Part shown: positions 1-10,967 of the stretch, piece after piece | Position numbering within the stretch: position 1 is the first letter of the stretch | How the letters are laid out: the number at the start of each line of letters is the position of its first letter | DNA from: Prorocentrum cordatum | Taxonomy: Eukaryota > Sar > Dinophyceae > Prorocentrales > Prorocentraceae | Assembly: GCA_963575745.1 (NCBI GenBank) | Contig: CAUYUJ010003045.1 | Span: 1 to 64,000 of the forward strand | DNA length: 64,000 bases | Reading direction: 5' to 3' | Position numbers and translations under genes: made by a program | Notes under the pieces: generated by a model | What the model was told of the DNA's origin: nothing | Seen by the model: the letters and a program-made list of their open reading frames with translations, nothing else | Database searches by the model: none

Positions 1-228
1 TCCCGGGAAACGACTCTCGCTGATGCGCCGGCGTCATTTTGTCCCAAAATGCTGCTCTCGTTAAAGCGCCGGCCTCATTTCTGCTCCCGAATCGTTCCGA
101 ATCGTGCTCCCGCTGCAGCGTGGGCCTCATTTTCGGATCGGTGTTTGGCCTCCGTCGTTCAGGATGGCGTTATCGCCCCAGCGCGGGCCTTTTTTTCGCG
201 CGCCCATCCGCCCGCCACCACCGCGCCG

Positions 229-668
229 CACCGCCACCACCACCACCACCACCACCACCACCACCACCACCACCACCACCACCACCACCACCACCACCCC
301 GACAACCACCCCACCACCACCACCACCACACACCAACAACCACGCACACCACCACCACCACCAGCACCAGCACCAGTGCCAACACCACCAACACTCAGCC
401 CTTCCACCACCAGACCACACCACCACCACCACCATCACCAACCACCAACAGCCACACCACCACTACCACCACCATCACCACCACCACCACCCCCACCACC
501 ACCACCACCACCACCACCACCACCACCACCACCACCACCACCACCACCACCACCACCACCACCACCACCACCACCACCACCACCACCACCACCACCACCA
601 CCACCACCACCACCACCACCACCACCACCACGACAACCACGCACACACACGCACGCACGCACGCACGT
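229..668. repeat. (CAC)n microsatellite block
   Basis: Two long CAC-triplet tracts (about 231-297 and 466-632) are separated by imperfect CAC/ACA sequence and followed by a short ACGC tract. All frames are open only because the triplet has no stop, so the His, Pro or Thr homopolymer proteins it could encode are not credible genes. Confidence 0.95.
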
Positions 669-810
669 GCACCACCACCCACTACGCACGCGCGCGCGGA
701 GCCACAGGTCCGCTACGACACGCGTCCGCGGATAGAGAAAATCAGCGCCATGGTAAGGGATGGGAGGGAGGGGTAGGACGTCAGATATGACGCGAGCGCA
801 CCTAGCTTGT

Positions 811-1022
811 CCTTCCCCCTCCCCCTCCTCCCTTCCTCCTCCCCCCCTCCTTTCTCGTCTCCTCCTCCTACCTCTTCTCCTCCTTCTCCTCCTCCTCCTC
901 CTTCTCCTCCTCTCCTCCTCCTCTCCTCCCCTCCTCCTCCTCCTCCTCCTCCTCCTCCTCCCCCTCTTCCCCCTCCTCCTGCCATTTCCTCCACCTCCTC
1001 CTTCTCGTCCTCCTTCTCCTTC
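811..1022. repeat. CTC/CCT polypyrimidine microsatellite
   Basis: An imperfect run of CTC/CCT triplets occupies about 210 bases, strongly strand-asymmetric (pyrimidines on +). No gene signal is seen in it. Confidence 0.9.
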
Positions 1023-1160
1023 ATGGTCGGCGGCACCAGCCGGTTCCCGCGGCCTGCCCCCCAGACATCCGACGACACATCTTTTCTCGAGGGTCGCCGG
1101 CCCCCGCAGCTCTCGACCTTCTCTCCAGGGCGCCGTTTTTTCTTCGCCCCGCGAGCCCTT

Positions 1161-1255
1161 GTTGTCGGGGGCGGCCACGAGGGGTGGGATGACTGGGTGG
1201 GATGACTGGGTGAGGGCCATGAGATCTCCCCAGATTTCGCGGCGCCTCCTCTTAT
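1161..1255 (+). repeat. Left half of a dispersed repeat also found at 44.6 kb
   Basis: The sequence running through TCTCCCCAGATTTCG and GCCTCCTCT closely matches 44583-44660. The match stops at about 1255 and resumes at 2341, where TCATTTCA and then CCTGGGCCGCGCACATGCC match 44659-44710. The DNA in between is missing from the 44.6-kb copy. Confidence 0.7.
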
Positions 1256-1350
1256 TCTCCAATCAGAGCTTGCATCTGTAGGGGTACTAGCGGATTAATT
1301 CGCAATCAGAGCTTGCCTCTGTAGGGGTCCCAGTGGATTCATATGGTTAG

Positions 1351-1907
1351 GTGAGGTTCGTCGCCGATTTCGGTGGCCAGACGGGCTGCCTGGGTTCCCG
1401 AGTGCCCCGGTGCCTGGGTGCCCAGGGGTGCCTGGGTGCCCAGGGGTGCCCGGGTGCCCAGGTGCCCGGGTGCCCTGGGGTGCCCCGAGGTGTCCAGGGC
1501 TGCCCAAAGGTGCCTGGGGGTGCCCGGGTGGCCGGGTGCCTTATCGCCTTATAATTAGCCCTATAGCCCTATAGCCCTATAGCACTGTTGCCCTAAAGCT
1601 CTATAGCCCAATAGCCCAATAGCCCAGTAGCCCTATGGCCTTCTATCCCTACAGCCCTAAAGCCCTATAGCCCTAATTATAGCTCTATAGCACTATAGCC
1701 CTATAGCCCACTCGCCCTATAGCCCTATAACCCTATAGCCCTATAGCCCTATAGCCCTTATAGCCCTATAGCCCTATAATATCATAGTCTTATATCCTAT
1801 AGCCCTACAGCCTTACAGTCCCATAGCCATGTGACTCTACATGCCTATAGCCCTATAGGCCCAAAGCCTTATAGACCTGAACATATTCGTATTGTTTTTC
1901 TCTCCAG
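1351..1907 (+). other. Intron-like unit 1 (GTGAGG...CTCCAG)
   Basis: The unit starts GTGAGGTTCGTCGCC directly after ATGGTTAG and ends TTGTTTTTCTCTCCAG, a good donor and acceptor pair. Inside are a GGTGCCC minisatellite (about 1395-1535) and a CCCTATAG array (about 1555-1875). Only 14 bases (1908-1921) separate it from the next unit. Splicing is inferred, not shown. Confidence 0.45.
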
Positions 1908-2310
1908 TCTCACATGGTTAGGTGAGGTTCGTCGCCGATTTCGGCGGCCAGCCTGGGTGCCCGGGTGCCCGGGTGCGGGGGTGCCCGGGTGCCCGGTTGC
2001 CCTATAGCCCTATAGCCCTATAGCTTTATAGCCTTATCGCCCTATAGCCCAATCGGCCTATATCCCTATAGCCCTATAGCCTTATAGCCTTATAGCCTTA
2101 TAGTTCTATAGCCCTATAGCCCTGTAGCCCGATAGCCTTATAGCCCTATAGTTCTAATAGCCCTATAGCGCTACAGCCCTACAGCCCTATAGCCCTGAAA
2201 CACCATAGCCCTATAGACCTGTAGTCCTATAGTCTTCTAGTTCTCTAGCCTTGTAGCCCCATAGCCTCATAGCCCTATAGTCCTATAGCTCCAAAGCCCT
2301 ATAGCCCTAA
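1555..2310. repeat. CCCTATAG 8-bp minisatellite arrays
   Basis: Two arrays (about 1555-1875 and 2000-2310) are built of an 8-base unit, CCCTATAG, with many single-base variants (CCCTACAG, CCTTATAG). The unit differs from the TTTAGGG-type telomere repeat expected of dinoflagellates, so this is not called telomeric. Confidence 0.9.
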
Positions 2311-2338
2311 GAAGATTCTGATTGTTTTTTTTCTCCAG
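1922..2338 (+). other. Intron-like unit 2 (GTGAGG...CTCCAG)
   Basis: This is a second, shorter copy of the preceding unit: the same GTGAGGTTCGTCGCC start, a GGTGCCC-type stretch, a CCCTATAG array (about 2000-2310) and the end TTTTTTTTCTCCAG. The two copies share the first ~40 and last ~20 bases best, while the arrays differ in length. Confidence 0.45.
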
Positions 2339-2342
2339 TATC

Positions 2343-3715
2343 ATTTCAATCGGTCCCTGTTCCCCCCCTGGGCCGCGCACATGCCGCGGGCCATCATTTG
2401 CACACCCCCCTCTCGGACGCCCCCCTCTTGGGCGCCCCCGATGTTGTGGGGCTCCGGAGCGGTGCAGTGACCACAGCACCGCGCTTTGAGTCAGTCGGTG
2501 TTCGGGGCGGCCGCGGGGTTTTCGGATTGGGGTCGTTCTCCGAGGATGCCTCGGGTGACGGGGGCGGGCCTCCAGAGTCCCAAAGCGGTGCGGTAACGGA
2601 CGGTGTGGTGACCGAATTTTGCGGAAGGCACCCGAGCTCGTGGGCGGCTCCTGGAGGCCGAACGGATGACGAACAAGTTCCCAGCGCGATCTGGTTCGAG
2701 TCTCCTCGGGCGTCGAGTTTCGGGGTTTGCGATAAATTGGGGGTGAAGACGGGTGCACCTCTTGTGCCCCAAAGAGGCCCTAAATGAGCCCTTGGGGCCC
2801 CAAAGCTGAACGAAAGGTGCACATTCATCTCCCCCCTTTCCCAGACCCGCGACGTCATCATTTTTCATATCGTCGACCCCCAGAGGTTACGACCCATTCC
2901 CCAGGACATTTTTTTTATCCGGAGTCGTTTTTTGACGGCCCCGAGACCCGGGAAGGACCCCCAGAGGATAAAAATAACGAACATTTTCCCGTCATTATTT
3001 CTTCATTGCTCGACGGGGTCTGGATTTATCGCCCTCCCATTGAGTATCGCCCGTTATCTGGGAGGCGCGAACAATTGAAAGCGACCCGCCCTCCGCCCGT
3101 GAAAGTGTTGCATTTTTTTGACGCTTCGCGTATCCCCACCATAACATGCAGTGGCTTCCACTTCGTCGCCCGTTGGGACGGCGGCTTCTGACCCCCTTGC
3201 ACATGGGCGTGGTGACAGTACGGTCAGCCTTGTCGGCATTGGCAGACAAGGACGTCGGTCAGGCACCTTTCAGGCGCTCGTGTGTGACGTCGGCTACAGT
3301 CACAGGAGTGCTTTCGAGGTGCGCAAGCCGCACACCGCCTTGGTACCAGGGGCCATCGCGGGCGCTCTCTTTTGTGGTCGGCCACCACCAGGCTTTGGCC
3401 CGAACCCCCCTCGGCGGCGTACAGGCTGGCCGACGTTCCAAGTGAGTGAGTGGTTTTGGCACCTTCCGCCTGGCAGTCTGGCCCCACCTGCGGGTCCGAC
3501 CTTTTAGCCCCCCCACCCTCGTTGGCACACGCTCAGCGGCTGGTTTTCCTAATTGCATCTGTCGCTGGCACATGTTCAGCGTCGTTTATTCTCTGCTGGT
3601 GGCTCATGCTCAGCTGCTTCTTGGCCGGCACTTGTGCTGCGCCGTTAATTATCTGCCCTCCCGTGCGCTGTGTCCCAGCCTCGTTCTTACCGCCCTCTGG
3701 ACTTTTCCTTGCGGG
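2343..3715. other. No recognisable gene; dispersed repeat pieces
   Basis: Only short incompatible open frames are present. Around 2895-2965, GAGTCGTTTTTTGACGG followed by CCCCGA resembles 37580-37610, so this is at least partly dispersed repeat. Near 3107 a short T-run followed by GACGCTTCGCG and TATCCCCACCAT partly resembles the motif found beside the SL relics. No protein family was recognised. Confidence 0.5.
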
Positions 3716-3764
3716 CCGCGAATCAAAAAAGTATCCCCACCATCTCCGTAGCCTCTGGCTCAAG
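3716..3764 (+). other. SL-linked motif plus DinoSL relic 1
   Basis: The motif AATCAAAAAAGTATCCCC (from about 3721) is followed by ACCATCT and then CCGTAGCCTCTGGCTCAAG at 3746-3764. The latter matches the known DinoSL apart from a shortened central ATTTT. Six bases further on, CCGTGGCCCTGCGGCT may be a second, more decayed SL copy. DinoSL is added to mRNA by trans-splicing, so a genomic copy indicates re-insertion of a processed transcript. Confidence 0.7.
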
Positions 3765-4668
3765 TACGAAACCGTGGCCCTGCGGCTTCGTGCTTGTCTG
3801 CTTCCGAGGGGCTGGCACGAGGCGTGCGCGCCTGCAGCAGGCTTTCTTTCTTCTCGCACGATCCCCACGGTGAGCCCTCGTGCGGCCGTGGGTCTCTCAG
3901 GTGCGCGCTCGGGCCCGGGCCGTGTCCGCCCTCTCGGGGGCCGCGCTGGGACGCCGCCAGCGGCTGGCGGCGGCGCGGAGGGACGCCGCACCTGGACTCT
4001 CCGGCCCTCTGCCGCCGCCGCCGCTGCCGCCGCCGCCGCCGGAGGCGGCCGGCTGGCTGGCGGTGGTTTCCGCCGCCGCCGCCGCCGCTGCCGCTGCCGC
4101 TGCCGCTGCTGGCTCCCCGCCGGCGGCGGCGGCGGCGGAGGGCGCTGTGGCCGGCGCCGCCGCGGCCGCCCCTGGAGCCGCCGGCGGCGCGGCCGTCGCC
4201 ACCGTTGCTGCCGCCGCCGCCGGATCCCCTCCGGTGGCGGCGGCGGCCGGCGGCGCCGCGACCGGCGTGGCGGCCGCTGTCGCGGCGGACGCTGCTGCCG
4301 CCGCTGGGGCTCGTGGGTCCCGAACACCATGCCCTGCCCATTCCCCCTGGGGACGAGGTTCTGGCACGGACCCACAGGACAAGCCCCGGGCTTCGCTTGT
4401 GACATCGCCCCCTTCCTCTGGACGGACTTGTTGCTCGCGTGCGCCAACGACGCCAACGATCGTTTCCACGGTGCACGGCGCACGAGGCCCACGACAGCCC
4501 AGCGGTTCTTCCACGGGCGGGTCCGCAGGCCTCTCGCTGGGTGGCAGCCGTGGCACCACGCAGCGTTTCCCCCCATCCACAGTGGCAAGGAAGTTGCAGG
4601 CTGGGACTCTCACGAGTAGGCTGCCGACGCCTGTCATGGCTCGACGCCCCTGTCCTCGAGCACTTTAA
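3765..4668 (+). other. GC-rich candidate coding stretch after SL relic 1
   Basis: Downstream of the SL relic lies extremely GC-rich DNA dominated by GCC/GCG triplets (about 3950-4320). A frame from the ATG at 3880 stays open to the stop at 4666 (262 codons). Its product is largely Ala, Pro, Gly and Ser with long Ala runs and no recognised domain. The opposite strand is open too, so openness is weak evidence. It may be a decayed retrogene 5' region like the Ala-rich start of the ORF at 11105. Confidence 0.25.
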
Positions 4669-5010
4669 ATGCTCTGTGAGTGAGGCTTCCTTCCTTCCCC
4701 CTCCCCTCGTCGCCTCCTGCGCCTGTCTCCCTTTCTGCTCCTCCTCGCCGCGTTTGGCGGTGCTTTCCTCGGGCTCTGTGCTGCCCGCGCAGCGTTCCCG
4801 CTTTCTCGCAGGCTGGGTCTGTGGGGGCTGGCGCCACTGTGCGATTCGGCCGGCTTTTCCAGTCTGCTGCCGTCTTCCCGGGTCGGCTTAATGAGGCTCA
4901 TTTTGTCCCTCGCACGTGCATTGCGGCGTTGGCCTATGTGCCTTCGTTGCTTTCGTCTCGCTTTGCGCTCCTGTCGAGATTGACCCGCTCTTTTCTGGAG
5001 TCGTCCTTCG

Positions 5011-5056
5011 AGCCGCAGATCAAAAAAGTATCCCCGCCATCCGTGGCCCCCTCGGC
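5011..5056 (+). other. SL-linked motif plus DinoSL relic 2
   Basis: GATCAAAAAAGTATCCCC (about 5018-5035) and GCCAT are followed at once by CCGTGGCCCCCTCGGC at 5041-5056. This matches the first two thirds of DinoSL with substitutions and lacks the terminal CTCAAG. The leading motif is nearly identical to the one at 3721. Confidence 0.5.
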
Positions 5057-5693
5057 CGGCGGCGAGCCTCGCCGCCGCCGCCGCTGCCTTCCCCCTGGGG
5101 GCTGGCGCCTGGGCGGCTGGAGGCGGCCGGCGGCGCCGTTGCCGCCGCAGCCGCCGCCGCCGCCGCGGCCGCCGCCGCCTCCGCTGCCGCCGCCACTGGC
5201 TCCCCCCCGGCGGCGGCGGCGGCCGGCGGTGCCGCGGCCGGCGTCGCGGCCGCCTTCGCGGCGGCCGCTGCCGCCGCTGCTGCCGCCGCCGGCGGCGCCT
5301 TGCGCCCGGCGGCCACTGCGCGTCGTCCTCCGCCGCCGCCTCCTCCGCCGCCGCCGGCATCCCCCAGCGGCGGCGGCGGGCGGCGGCGCGCCGGCCGGCG
5401 CCGCGGCTGCCTTCGCGGCGGCGCCTGCTGCCGCTGGCCCGCTGCCGCTGCCGCCCGCCGCTGCCGGCCCCCCGCCGCGGCGGCGGCGGCGGCCGGCGAC
5501 GTCGCGACCAGCCCCGCGGCCAGCCCCGCAGGCAACCCCGCGACCAGCCCCGGCGGCGCCGCGGCTGGCGCCGCCGCGGCCGCCGCGGCCGCCGCAGCCG
5601 CTGGCGCGGCGGCGGCGGCGGCCGATGCGGCCGCCTTCGGCGGCCCCCCGCGGCAGCGGCAGCAGCAGCGGCAGCAGCAGCTACATTAGCAGC

Positions 5694-5732
<39 letters not shown>

Positions 5733-5792
5733 TGCAGCAGCCGCGGCAGCAGCAGCCGCAGACCCCCCAACGCGTGTACAGCAGCAGCAGCT

Positions 5793-5856
<64 letters not shown>

Positions 5857-5947
5857 CATCCCGCAGCTGCAGCAGCGACAACACCCCCCTCAGCAGCCAC
5901 AGCAACCGCCGCAGCACCAAAAACCGTAGCCGCACCACCAGCGACAG
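5057..5947 (+). repeat. GCC-triplet region followed by (CAG)n
   Basis: GCC/GGC triplets fill about 5060-5650, followed by CAG triplets (about 5650-5880) interrupted by single changes. One frame is open from 4916 to 5689 as poly-Ala, then a TAG; other frames give Ser or Gln runs. It probably forms the decayed 5' part of the reading frame beginning near 5948, since Gln codons continue into it. Confidence 0.7.
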
Positions 5948-7450
5948 GTGCTGCAGCAGCAGCGACAGCAGCCCCAACAGCAGCAGACCGACCCCGGGGA
6001 CGACAGACCCGCGAGACCTCAAATAACCCTCTCTGACGACCAGAGGGAGGTACCCCTGCTCCCTGACAGCCTGCTGGGCACCACTGGGAGCCAGCAGAAC
6101 CCACGAGAAGACTCAGAGGTACCTCTGCCCCCTCAGCAGCAGCAGCAGGGCAGGGAAAAGGAGAGGGGGGCCGCGGCGGAGTCGGCGGAGGCTGCGGAGG
6201 CCGCGGAGTATCGGGGGCCCGAAGCGGCGGAGGCCTCTGAAGGTGCGGAAGAGGCAGAAGCCTTCATCCGTGTCTCTGGATTAGAACCGGGTGGGCGGGG
6301 GTTGGCCCCCGAAAGTGTTGGCGGCAGCCGCGACAGTCAGCTGGGCGAGATCCCGGAACGGCAGGGGCTCGCCTGCCACGCCGTGCCACCCCCACCTCCC
6401 CTTCAAAACAATCAGACCGTCAGCAGTCCTCTGGGGGCGTCACAGACCCGGCAGGGGGGCCGCGGACCAACCGCCCAGACGCAGGACAGCGAAGCCATCC
6501 ACTGGCTCGTCGGGAGAAACCCCTTCGCGCCTACTCGCCCCGCTTCCCCTGCCAGTGAACCCACTCTAATGGGCGGCGAACCCCGAGCGCTCCCCCCAGA
6601 CGTCCAGGGCACGACTGATAAAGAATCTTGTGCTCTGGCAACGGAAACGGTGTCGCCGTGCGTGCGCGCGCCTGGCACAACCGGCGGCGCCCCCGAGACC
6701 GGCGAGAGTCCAGCGTTGACCGATGGGGGCGCGCCCAGGAGCGACGGCGGGCACAGGCCCGAAGGCGAATGCCAGCGAAAGGGGCCTCTCCCCGCGCGCC
6801 GCAGGGCAGCGTCCGCCCTGGCTGCCTGATGCGATCCGACCCCCGCCTGGCGGCCAACTATGCGGCCCGCCTCTCCCCGCAGTGCCCTTCCAGGCGTGCA
6901 GCCGGAACTGTCGCGAGGAGATCGCGAGCCCTCCGGCCAGGACAGCGAGCCCGGTGCGCCGGAGACTTGCGGCCAGCATACGCGGCAGCACCAATGGCCT
7001 GACCCGCGCCAATGGCCAGAGCCCTCGGACCCCGACACGGGGCAGCAGCTGTACAATATAAAAATCGACAACATCCAGTGGGACCTTCCCGGGGAGACAC
7101 CCGGCGAGGTGATGAGGCGGCTCCGAGTCACCCTGGGAACGGTGTTCACAGGCACCCGGCACGCTTTCGCCAAGCGGCGGACCGTGCCTGGCAGCAAAGG
7201 CGCGCTTGACCCGCTTCGGCACGACCCGCAAACCTGCCACCTCTTCCTGGAATCCTTCCGCAGCCGCAAGTGCGACGTACGGGTCGTCAGCGACGCGCTG
7301 GGCCTCGACGTCGGCTGGGCTCGGCTGCGGCATCGGCACCCGGGTCGAAGCGGCGGAGCGAGCAGGGATCACCACGCGGCAGAGGGCCACCCGAACACCC
7401 AGGCACCCAGGAAGGGCAAGACACAGTGGCGCGCCGTCTTCCCACAGTAG
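5948..7450 (+). pseudogene. Repeated protein-like family, copy A
   Basis: One frame is open from 5948 to 7450 except for a TGA at 6827-6829. The N-terminal part is Gln/Glu/Ala-rich. From about 6484 it matches a second copy at 21.5-22.8 kb. Matching stretches include EAIHWLVGRNPFAPTRPASP (EAIRQLVDRSPSAPIRPPSP in copy B), KGPLPARRRAA (KGPSPARRRAA) and, near 7110-7210, MRRLRVTLGTVFTGTRHAF (MRRLQATLDAMFTGARHAF). The TGA aligns with sense sequence in copy B, so it is a true interruption. No known domain, signal peptide or catalytic motif was recognised. The SL relic at 5041 lies just upstream, so this may be a retrogene or part of an unnamed mobile family. Confidence 0.5.
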
Positions 7451-7985
7451 CCGTTGCTGCCCCACCTCGTGGCACCGCACGCGCGGGGATCAGGTGCGAG
7501 GAGGGTGGTCACTGGCAGCTGGCCCGTTGCTGCCCAGCAAAAGCGGCCTGCGGCATTGGGGCCCAGCGTGGTTTTTTTCACAGCAGAGGGATCTGAGCGT
7601 GCGTGAAGAGCTGACATTGGCAGCAAGCACTGTTCCCGCTCGACGGGTGCGCCACGTTTCCCACGGGTGGGGTGCCTATCGAGGGGGGGGGCGGCTTCCC
7701 CCCGCCTCTCTCCTTGGGGGCCAGGCAGGCGTCGCAGCGTGTGTGGCGGAGGCGGATGGTGGCACCTTCACTGCTCCTCCATCTTCTGACCCATGCGGCG
7801 ATCAGCTGCGACCCCCGTTGTCCTACCCCCCCCGCTGTCTGGTCACGCTGCAGTTCGCATCGGCCGCGGCGTGCTGCGACCCTGGAGGTCCATCATAGGA
7901 GATACCAACCATCAAATTGAGATCACGGCGGCGATTAGTTGCGACCCCCGAGGACTGGAGCACGAGCATCAGCTCGCCCGTTCGC
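7451..7985. other. No gene recognised
   Basis: This is GC-rich sequence with short open frames only. From about 7795, phrases such as GATTAGTTGCGACCCCCGAGGA begin the repeat family that is fully developed to the right. Confidence 0.5.
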
Positions 7986-9400
7986 ATAGTGCTCACAGCG
8001 GCGATTAGCTGCGACCCCCGAGGATTGGAGCACAAACGTCAGCGAGGGTCTGCTGCGACCCCGGGGGGCCACCATGCGACCCTGGGCGCGCGCGGGGGCC
8101 TGCCGGAACCACGGGCCCGGGGTCTCTCTCGGGGGCTCAAGGCATTCTTGCATCCCCGTTCTGGCCGCCAAGGGGCGTCCTTCCCCGCCCCCCCGTGCAC
8201 GCTTCGTCTTCGCGGCGCCCACTACCGTCAATTGTGATGGGCGGCGGTCAGCTGCGACCCCCGAGTCAATGAAAGGGACCGCAACCGGGCACAGCGACCC
8301 TGGGCGCGCGCGGGGGCTGGCCTGGACCACGGGCCCGGGGCCTCCCACGGGGGCTCAAGGCACTCTCGCCTCCCGGTTCTGGCAGCCAAGGGGCGTCCTT
8401 CGCCGCCCCCCCGTGCACGCTTTGTCTTTGCAGCGACCTCTTTCACCAGTTGCAGCGCTGAGAGCAGGTGCGTTGAGGGTGGGCACCGGCAGCAGCTTCT
8501 TCCCGCCAATTTGTGTCTGCAGTGGGATATGAGTGTGTGTCCCGCGGGTTCTCCAGGGGCTCTTGCATCCCGGCGCTGTCCTCCCTGGGGTGTCTGCCGT
8601 TCGGGCTCGGGTCCGCCATCTGGGGCTCAGGTGCTCTTGCATCTCGGTGCTGTCGGCTCAGCGGAGGTGGAGGCACCATCCAATCAATAGAGATCCCCAT
8701 GCTCCGGCGCATTGCCGGGATGCGGCAAGCTAAGGCGGAGCCCGCGTCGACAGTGGCAGCGCTGGGATCAGGGGACACACCTACCATCATTGTGATGGGC
8801 GGCGGTCAGCTGCGACCCCCGAGTCATGTCAGGGACCGCAACCGGACACAGCGGCCCTGGACGCACGCAGGGGCCTGCCTGAACCACGGGCCCTGGGCCT
8901 CCCACGGGGGCTCAAGGCACTCTCGCATCCCGGGTCTGGCTGCCAAGGGCCGTCCTTCGCCACAGGCGCCATCTTTCACCAGTTGCAGCGCTGAGAGCAG
9001 GTGCATGAAGGGTGGGCACCGGCAGCAGCTCCTTCCCGCCCATCTGTGACTGCTGTGGGTTCTGAGTGTGTGTCCCGCGGGTGCTCCTGGGGCTCTTGCA
9101 TCGCGGCGCTGTCCTCCCTGGGGTGTCTGCCGTTTGGGCTCGGGTCCGCCCTCTGGGGCTCAGGTGCTCTTGCATCCCGGTGCTGCTGGCTCAGTGGAGG
9201 TGGAGGCACCATCCAATCAATCGGGATCCACATGCTCCGGCGCAGTGCCGGGATGTGGGGGGCTAAGTTGGGGCCCGCGTCGTCCGTTGCAGCGCTGGGA
9301 TCAGGGGGCACACCTACCATCAATAGTGATGTGCGGCGGTTGGCTGCGACCCCCGAGTCAATGAAAGGGACCGCAGCTGGACACACCAACCATCAATGGA
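7986..9400. repeat. Tandem ~534-558-bp repeats
   Basis: Copies beginning TGTGATGGGCGGCGG then TCAGCTGCGACCCCCGAG occur at about 8233, 8791 and, diverged and partial, 9325 (spacings ~558 and ~534). A shorter relative starts near 7990. Each unit carries CACGGGCCC, GGGGGCTCAAGGCA, TCCGCC...GGGGCTCAGGTGCTC and GGTGGAGGCACCATCCAATC in the same order. Open frames within are short and not conserved between units. Confidence 0.85.
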
Positions 9401-10964
9401 GATCTTAGCCGCGATTGTTCGGTGACAGGGGGGCGTCGGCAGAAGCACCCCCCCCCTGCGCGCCAGCCTACCGGCCTGTCGTTTCAGGCCCCAGGTGTGG
9501 CAGCTTCCGCTCCAGTGGCGAGTAGCTGCGACTCCCCAGGACCCACCCCCGGAGGCGCATCTCGCTGCTGGCCCACTTTCCGCGTCGACTGCGGCTTTGG
9601 CGGGCCGTCCCCCGTTCGCAGTGGACTGCGGCCTCGGTGGGCCATCGCCCGTTCGCGCACATTCAACAGAGACCTCAGCGGCGATGAGCTGTGACCCCCT
9701 CGTTGTAAAAAATATCCTTGCGGCGGTCAGCTGCGACCCCCCGTTCTTCCACGCAGGTGCTTGCGGATAGTAGCTGCAATCCGACCGCCGAGAATGACCC
9801 AGGAGATGACCATGGCCCCTAGCCTTCGGATTCGGGGCCATGCCGAGGCGTGTGGCGGTGCTTCTCCTCGCCTCTCCCCTCTCGGGCCTGGCGGGTGTCC
9901 CCGCCCTCGGCCTCGGGGCTTGCCAGACGTGCTATCAGACGTCGGGGTGGTTGCCCCCCCTCCCAGGGCCGCCCGTGTTCTGCGCTACTCGTGGTCAGGC
10001 CCCCACTCTCTGCGGAGTTTGCTTCGGCCCTGGAGGACCTCGTGGTGTGTGTTGGGTCACGGGTCTGGGGGGCAGTGCCAATCGGCGGACTGGGCCTGGC
10101 TTGCCTCCGGGCCCCCGTGTCCTCCACGGTGCAGCTCCCCCAGGCGCCTCGCTCTTTGACACCGCAGGAGGCAGCGCTGCCACCAGTGCCGCCCCCCCCT
10201 CACCCCCCCCGCTGGCGGTGCGTCCCCGCCTGCGCCCCCCCCCCCCCCCCCCCCTCTCTGAAGCCTGGCGCCGTGCCGGCGCGCGCTGCGTGGCCCGCAG
10301 TCGCTTGTTTCCCCCTTGCCCTGTGGAGTAGTCTCTCGGGTGTTGGGTCGCCATGGAGTGGTTCAGCCTTCCGCAGCAGGTGCAGCGCCCCAGGCTTCCA
10401 CCAGCTTCCGGCCAGTGCGCCGCACCAAGTTCCGCGACATCCGCTCCCTGGCTTGCAGACGTCGTCGCGGGCGTTCGGAGTCTGGCGCCCCACGGGCGAC
10501 TCACTCAACCGGCCTCCCAATTGCCTGCGCTGCAGCAGGACCCCAGGCTGCGCAGACGTCATCGCCACTTGACGGCGGTGCCCCCCGCGCCAGCGGATCT
10601 CTTCGCTTCGGGGATCGGCATCGCAGTTGCGCCTTGGGCACAGCCGCATTGCACTTGGCACTGGGAGCCGGATGACTGAGGACTGGGCGCTGAGTGGTTC
10701 AGCCTGCAACGCCTGTGCAGCCTTTGGTTTTCCTTTTGAGTATTTAGTTCATTTTGGCGTGCACTGTCTGGTGGACTTTTGGGTGCTGTGACCGCGACGG
10801 AGTGGTTCAGCCTTTCGCAGCCGCAGCAGCGCCTCGGGCTCACCCCCCCTCTTACTCAGCTTCCCGCGCAGCCCCGCGGCTGCCTTGTGAGTGGGCCGGC
10901 CGGCTAGCGGCGCGTCTTGTAGCTAATTAGGCTTGCCCGTCGGCCCGGACACCCTGTTCGCCGC
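9401..10964. other. GC-rich DNA with weak ORFs, no recognised gene
   Basis: A frame from the ATG at 9840 (163 codons) starts with a hydrophobic, signal-like stretch (VAVLLLASPLSGLAGV), but its Cys/Pro/Gly-rich remainder matches nothing recognised and competing frames are equally open. A C-run lies near 10237-10254. The phrase GAGTGGTTCAGCC recurs at about 10354, 10692 and 10800 beside CGCAGC-rich sequence, indicating diverged repeats. Confidence 0.4.
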
Positions 10965-10967
10965 GTG

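Larger units (their letters stand above)
1256..2342 (+). mobile_element. Inserted block with two intron-like repeat units
   Basis: This ~1.09-kb block is absent from the otherwise matching 44.6-kb copy, so it behaves as an insertion. It opens with two copies of AATCAGAGCTTGC followed by TCTGTAGGGG (about 1260 and 1303; a similar piece is near 28910). It then holds two units that each begin at ATGGTTAG|GTGAGGTTCG and end in a pyrimidine run plus CCAG. No coding sequence is seen. It may be an introner-like or composite repeat insertion; terminal inverted repeats and a target-site duplication were not identified. Confidence 0.5.

Noticed and set aside
39-790. Long open frames encoding poly-His, poly-Pro or poly-Thr
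   Set aside because: All three frames are open because CAC triplets contain no stop on either strand; the composition is purely the microsatellite.
1555-2310. Telomeric or subtelomeric repeat
   Set aside because: The unit is CCCTATAG, not the TTTAGGG type, lies inside an inserted block and is flanked by ordinary sequence.
3533-6104. Large minus-strand Arg/Pro/Ala frames (351 and 479 codons)
   Set aside because: They are reverse readings of GCC and CAG triplet DNA, and the SL relics place transcription on the plus strand.
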